Source: Altererythrobacter sp. XM-24bin4
GTDB lineage: Bacteria > Pseudomonadota > Alphaproteobacteria > Sphingomonadales > Sphingomonadaceae
Length of the DNA: 64,000 nucleotides
Direction of reading: 5' to 3'
NCBI GenBank assembly: GCA_003149575.1
Contig: QCWG01000001.1
Location: forward strand, 1,804,334 to 1,868,333
The position numbers and the translations under genes were made by a program. Shown here piece by piece: positions 62,401 to 64,000 of this stretch. The first letter of the stretch is position 1. Each line of letters starts with the position of its first letter. The notes under the pieces were generated by a model. It was not told where the DNA came from, ran no database searches, and saw only the letters and a program-made list of their open reading frames with translations.

Positions 62401-64000
62401 GGCAGCATGATCAAGGCGGTGGTGCCAACGCCCTTCCTGCTTTCGAGTGTCAATTTGCCGCCGTGCGCTTCAACAAACTGGCGGGCCAGGGGAACGCCAA
62501 GCCCGTCGCGCCGCTCGACCTTGCCGTCTTCGGTCAGGCGCAATCCATCGAGTAAACGTGCCAACTCCTGTTTGCCCATTCCGGATCCATTGTCCGAAAT
62601 CACAATCCGCGCGCCATCCTTCGTACGGGCAACGTCAACCAGGATTTTGCCGCCGCGATCTGTAGCTGCGATGGCATTGTCGAGCAGGTGACCAATCGCA
62701 CGGCTCAATTGCCTGGGGTCAGCATCAATCGCACCGCCCGCATTTCCGCGCAGGTCCAGGCTAAGTCCCTTGTCGCTGATCGCCTGCTCTCGCTCACGCA
62801 CAATGCCGGTCACAAAGGGGAGCAGTTCGAGCCGCTTCTTCGAAAGCGGCAACATGCCCGCTTCACCTTGCGAGAGATCAAGCACGTTCTCGACCTGATC
62901 GGTCAGGCGGTTGACCGAATCCAGAATGGCTTGAACGTATTCTTCCAACTGCGGACTGACGGGGCCAGCTGCACCGCTTTGAATCAACTCCGCAAAGCCG
63001 CCGATCGACGTGAGCGGAGTACGAAATTCATATGACATATTGGCCAGGAAGCTCGCTTTCACACGATCCGCCTCTTCCAGCGCTTGATTGCGCTCACGCA
63101 GCGCGGTCTCTGCCATTTGTGAATCCGTGATGTCGAGAACCGTCAACAGTCCATTGCCATCGGGCAAAGGCACACCCGCAAATTCAAGCGTTCGACCGCC
63201 CGCCAGCTCAACCCGCCCGCCTTTTTCCTTGCGGTCCAGTGTGGCAGACCGGATGATCTTGCCAATCGCATCCGCATGGGCAGACTTCTGCAGATTTGGC
63301 GCGATTGCTTCGATCAACTTGTCGGCAGAAGGGTGACCGTCAAGCGCTTCGGGTTCAATGCCCCAGATTCCCGCAAAGCTGCGGTTCCAAAGCTGAAGTG
63401 ACCCATCTGGAGCGAACACAGCGATCGCCTCGAACAGGCTGTCGAGCATGGCCGTTCGCGTTCGCAGCAAGGTGTCGCGCGTGGCGGATTCGGCCAATTG
63501 CTCTGTGCGATCTTCGGCGAAAAGAACCAAGCCGCCATCCGGCATAGGTTGACCGACAATCCGAAGATGTTGCCCCGCACCGAGCGGCCAAGCCTCCTCC
63601 ACCGCCTCGTTTAAGCTGAACCATTCGACCCGCTCGCGGCGCCAGGCGGGGAAATCTCGAACCTCTGGCGTGCGCCGTTTCTCTCGAGCATCGCTCAAGA
63701 AACGATCAAAGGGAATGTGATCGGATACGATTCCAAATGGCAGATCGAACAGCCGAATGAAGGGTTTGTTCGCAAAGGCCAATTTCTGATCGGCGTCAAA
63801 CTGAGCAACCCCAACCGACAATTGATCCAGCATTGCACGTTGCGCTTGGCGGAATGCGCGGAATTTGCGGGCAATCTGCTCTGTTTCTTCGATATCAATC
63901 GCGTAGCCAGCAATGCCTTCGTCACCGACTGCAAGGTCGCTAACCCGCAAAAGCCTGCGCTGCCAATCAATTGTCGCAGGAGATTCCCGCTCAATCGTTT
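62397..64000 (-). CDS. divL: DivL-type sensor kinase with Tyr in the H-box, cut by window edge
   Basis: The frame leaves the right edge, so the N-terminus is missing; about 534 residues are seen. PAS-like regions come first (DLPFGIVSDHIPFDRFLSDA and LWNRSFAGIWGIEPEALDG), then the dimerisation helix with FLANMSYEFRTPLTSIGGFA. The usual phosphorylated His is Tyr here (codon 63030-63032). The ATPase domain is intact: HLLDNAIAATDRGG, ISDNGSGMGKQEL and RDGLGVPLARQFVEAHGG. Tyr at this site is the hallmark of Caulobacter DivL, which signals to CckA in cell-cycle control. The neighbouring tsaE-amgK-murU-addBA genes fit the divL locus of other alphaproteobacteria. Confidence 0.88.
   Translation of the reverse strand, partial: TIERESPATIDWQRRLLRVSDLAVGDEGIAGYAIDIEETEQIARKFRAFRQAQRAMLDQLSVGVAQFDADQKLAFANKPFIRLFDLPFGIVSDHIPFDRFLSDAREKRRTPEVRDFPAWRRERVEWFSLNEAVEEAWPLGAGQHLRIVGQPMPDGGLVLFAEDRTEQLAESATRDTLLRTRTAMLDSLFEAIAVFAPDGSLQLWNRSFAGIWGIEPEALDGHPSADKLIEAIAPNLQKSAHADAIGKIIRSATLDRKEKGGRVELAGGRTLEFAGVPLPDGNGLLTVLDITDSQMAETALRERNQALEEADRVKASFLANMSYEFRTPLTSIGGFAELIQSGAAGPVSPQLEEYVQAILDSVNRLTDQVENVLDLSQGEAGMLPLSKKRLELLPFVTGIVREREQAISDKGLSLDLRGNAGGAIDADPRQLSRAIGHLLDNAIAATDRGGKILVDVARTKDGARIVISDNGSGMGKQELARLLDGLRLTEDGKVERRDGLGVPLARQFVEAHGGKLTLESRKGVGTTALIMLP

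Overview
The window looks like a stretch of chromosome from an alphaproteobacterium of the order Sphingomonadales, most likely the Erythrobacteraceae (Erythrobacter / Altererythrobacter type). The evidence is the imuA-imuB-dnaE2 SOS mutasome cassette with GTTC-N7-GTTC LexA boxes, a divL - tsaE - amgK - murU - addB - addA - trxA gene order, a 6S RNA between zapA and the 5-formyl-THF cyclo-ligase gene, and the general codon and protein style. Base composition is moderately GC-rich, apart from an AT-richer island near 43.6-47.3 kb.

Layout. 1-4.2 kb, minus strand: SOS mutagenesis cassette (imuA, imuB, a PilZ-domain gene, then dnaE2 cut by the left edge), with one LexA box in front of imuA and another in front of dnaE2. 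4.3-8.7 kb: an NSS transporter, panB, a DUF475/TerC-like membrane protein and an SBF-type symporter. 8.8-9.2 kb: a decayed piece of a sigma-54 activator. 9.2-12.5 kb: an ScfR/RamB-type regulator divergent from isocitrate lyase and a 55-residue companion. 12.7-17.7 kb: an SLC13 permease, a zinc alcohol dehydrogenase, tRNA-Leu, an inositol-phosphatase-family gene, efp and a small exported protein. 17.7-23.5 kb, minus: tkt-gap-pgk-fda-thiE, a central carbon operon. 23.8-26.6 kb, plus: zapA, 6S RNA, the cyclo-ligase gene, a DUF2842 gene and an exported metallo-beta-lactamase-fold hydrolase. 26.6-31.5 kb, minus: tRNA-Asp, branched-chain 2-oxoacid dehydrogenase E1a-E1b-E2 and thyA. 31.6-43.6 kb: tRNA-Pro, an SDR, an ABC1 kinase, a DUF885 peptidase-like protein, a low-Mr tyrosine phosphatase, recG, sdhE, mfd, nadK and tRNA-Asn. 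43.6-47.3 kb: an accessory island of small exported or membrane proteins, bounded by inverted copies of the tRNA-Asn 3' end and containing a tRNA-Lys 3' fragment. 47.4-53.7 kb: a TauE/SafE permease, secA, a small exported protein, argJ, a second inositol-phosphatase-family gene and trxA. 53.8-64 kb, minus: addA, addB, murU, amgK, tsaE and divL (cut by the right edge).

Themes. DNA repair is strongly represented (imuAB-dnaE2, recG, mfd, addAB). The tkt operon ends in thiE, which serves synthesis of the cofactor used by transketolase and by the nearby 2-oxoacid dehydrogenase. Near-consensus promoters with 17-nt spacers can be read in front of all four tRNA genes, the 6S RNA, the bkd operon, imuA and the ScfR gene. 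The imuA and ScfR promoters sit so close to the start codons that leaderless, or nearly leaderless, mRNAs are predicted.

The observations most worth following are the LexA box lying over the -10 of a predicted leaderless imuA promoter, the PilZ gene inside the mutasome cassette, the tyrosine in place of histidine in the DivL H-box, the island with inverted tRNA-Asn ends, and the sigma-54 activator relic. I found no CRISPR array, intact transposase or intact integrase. I did not find a system that I can show to be previously undescribed.
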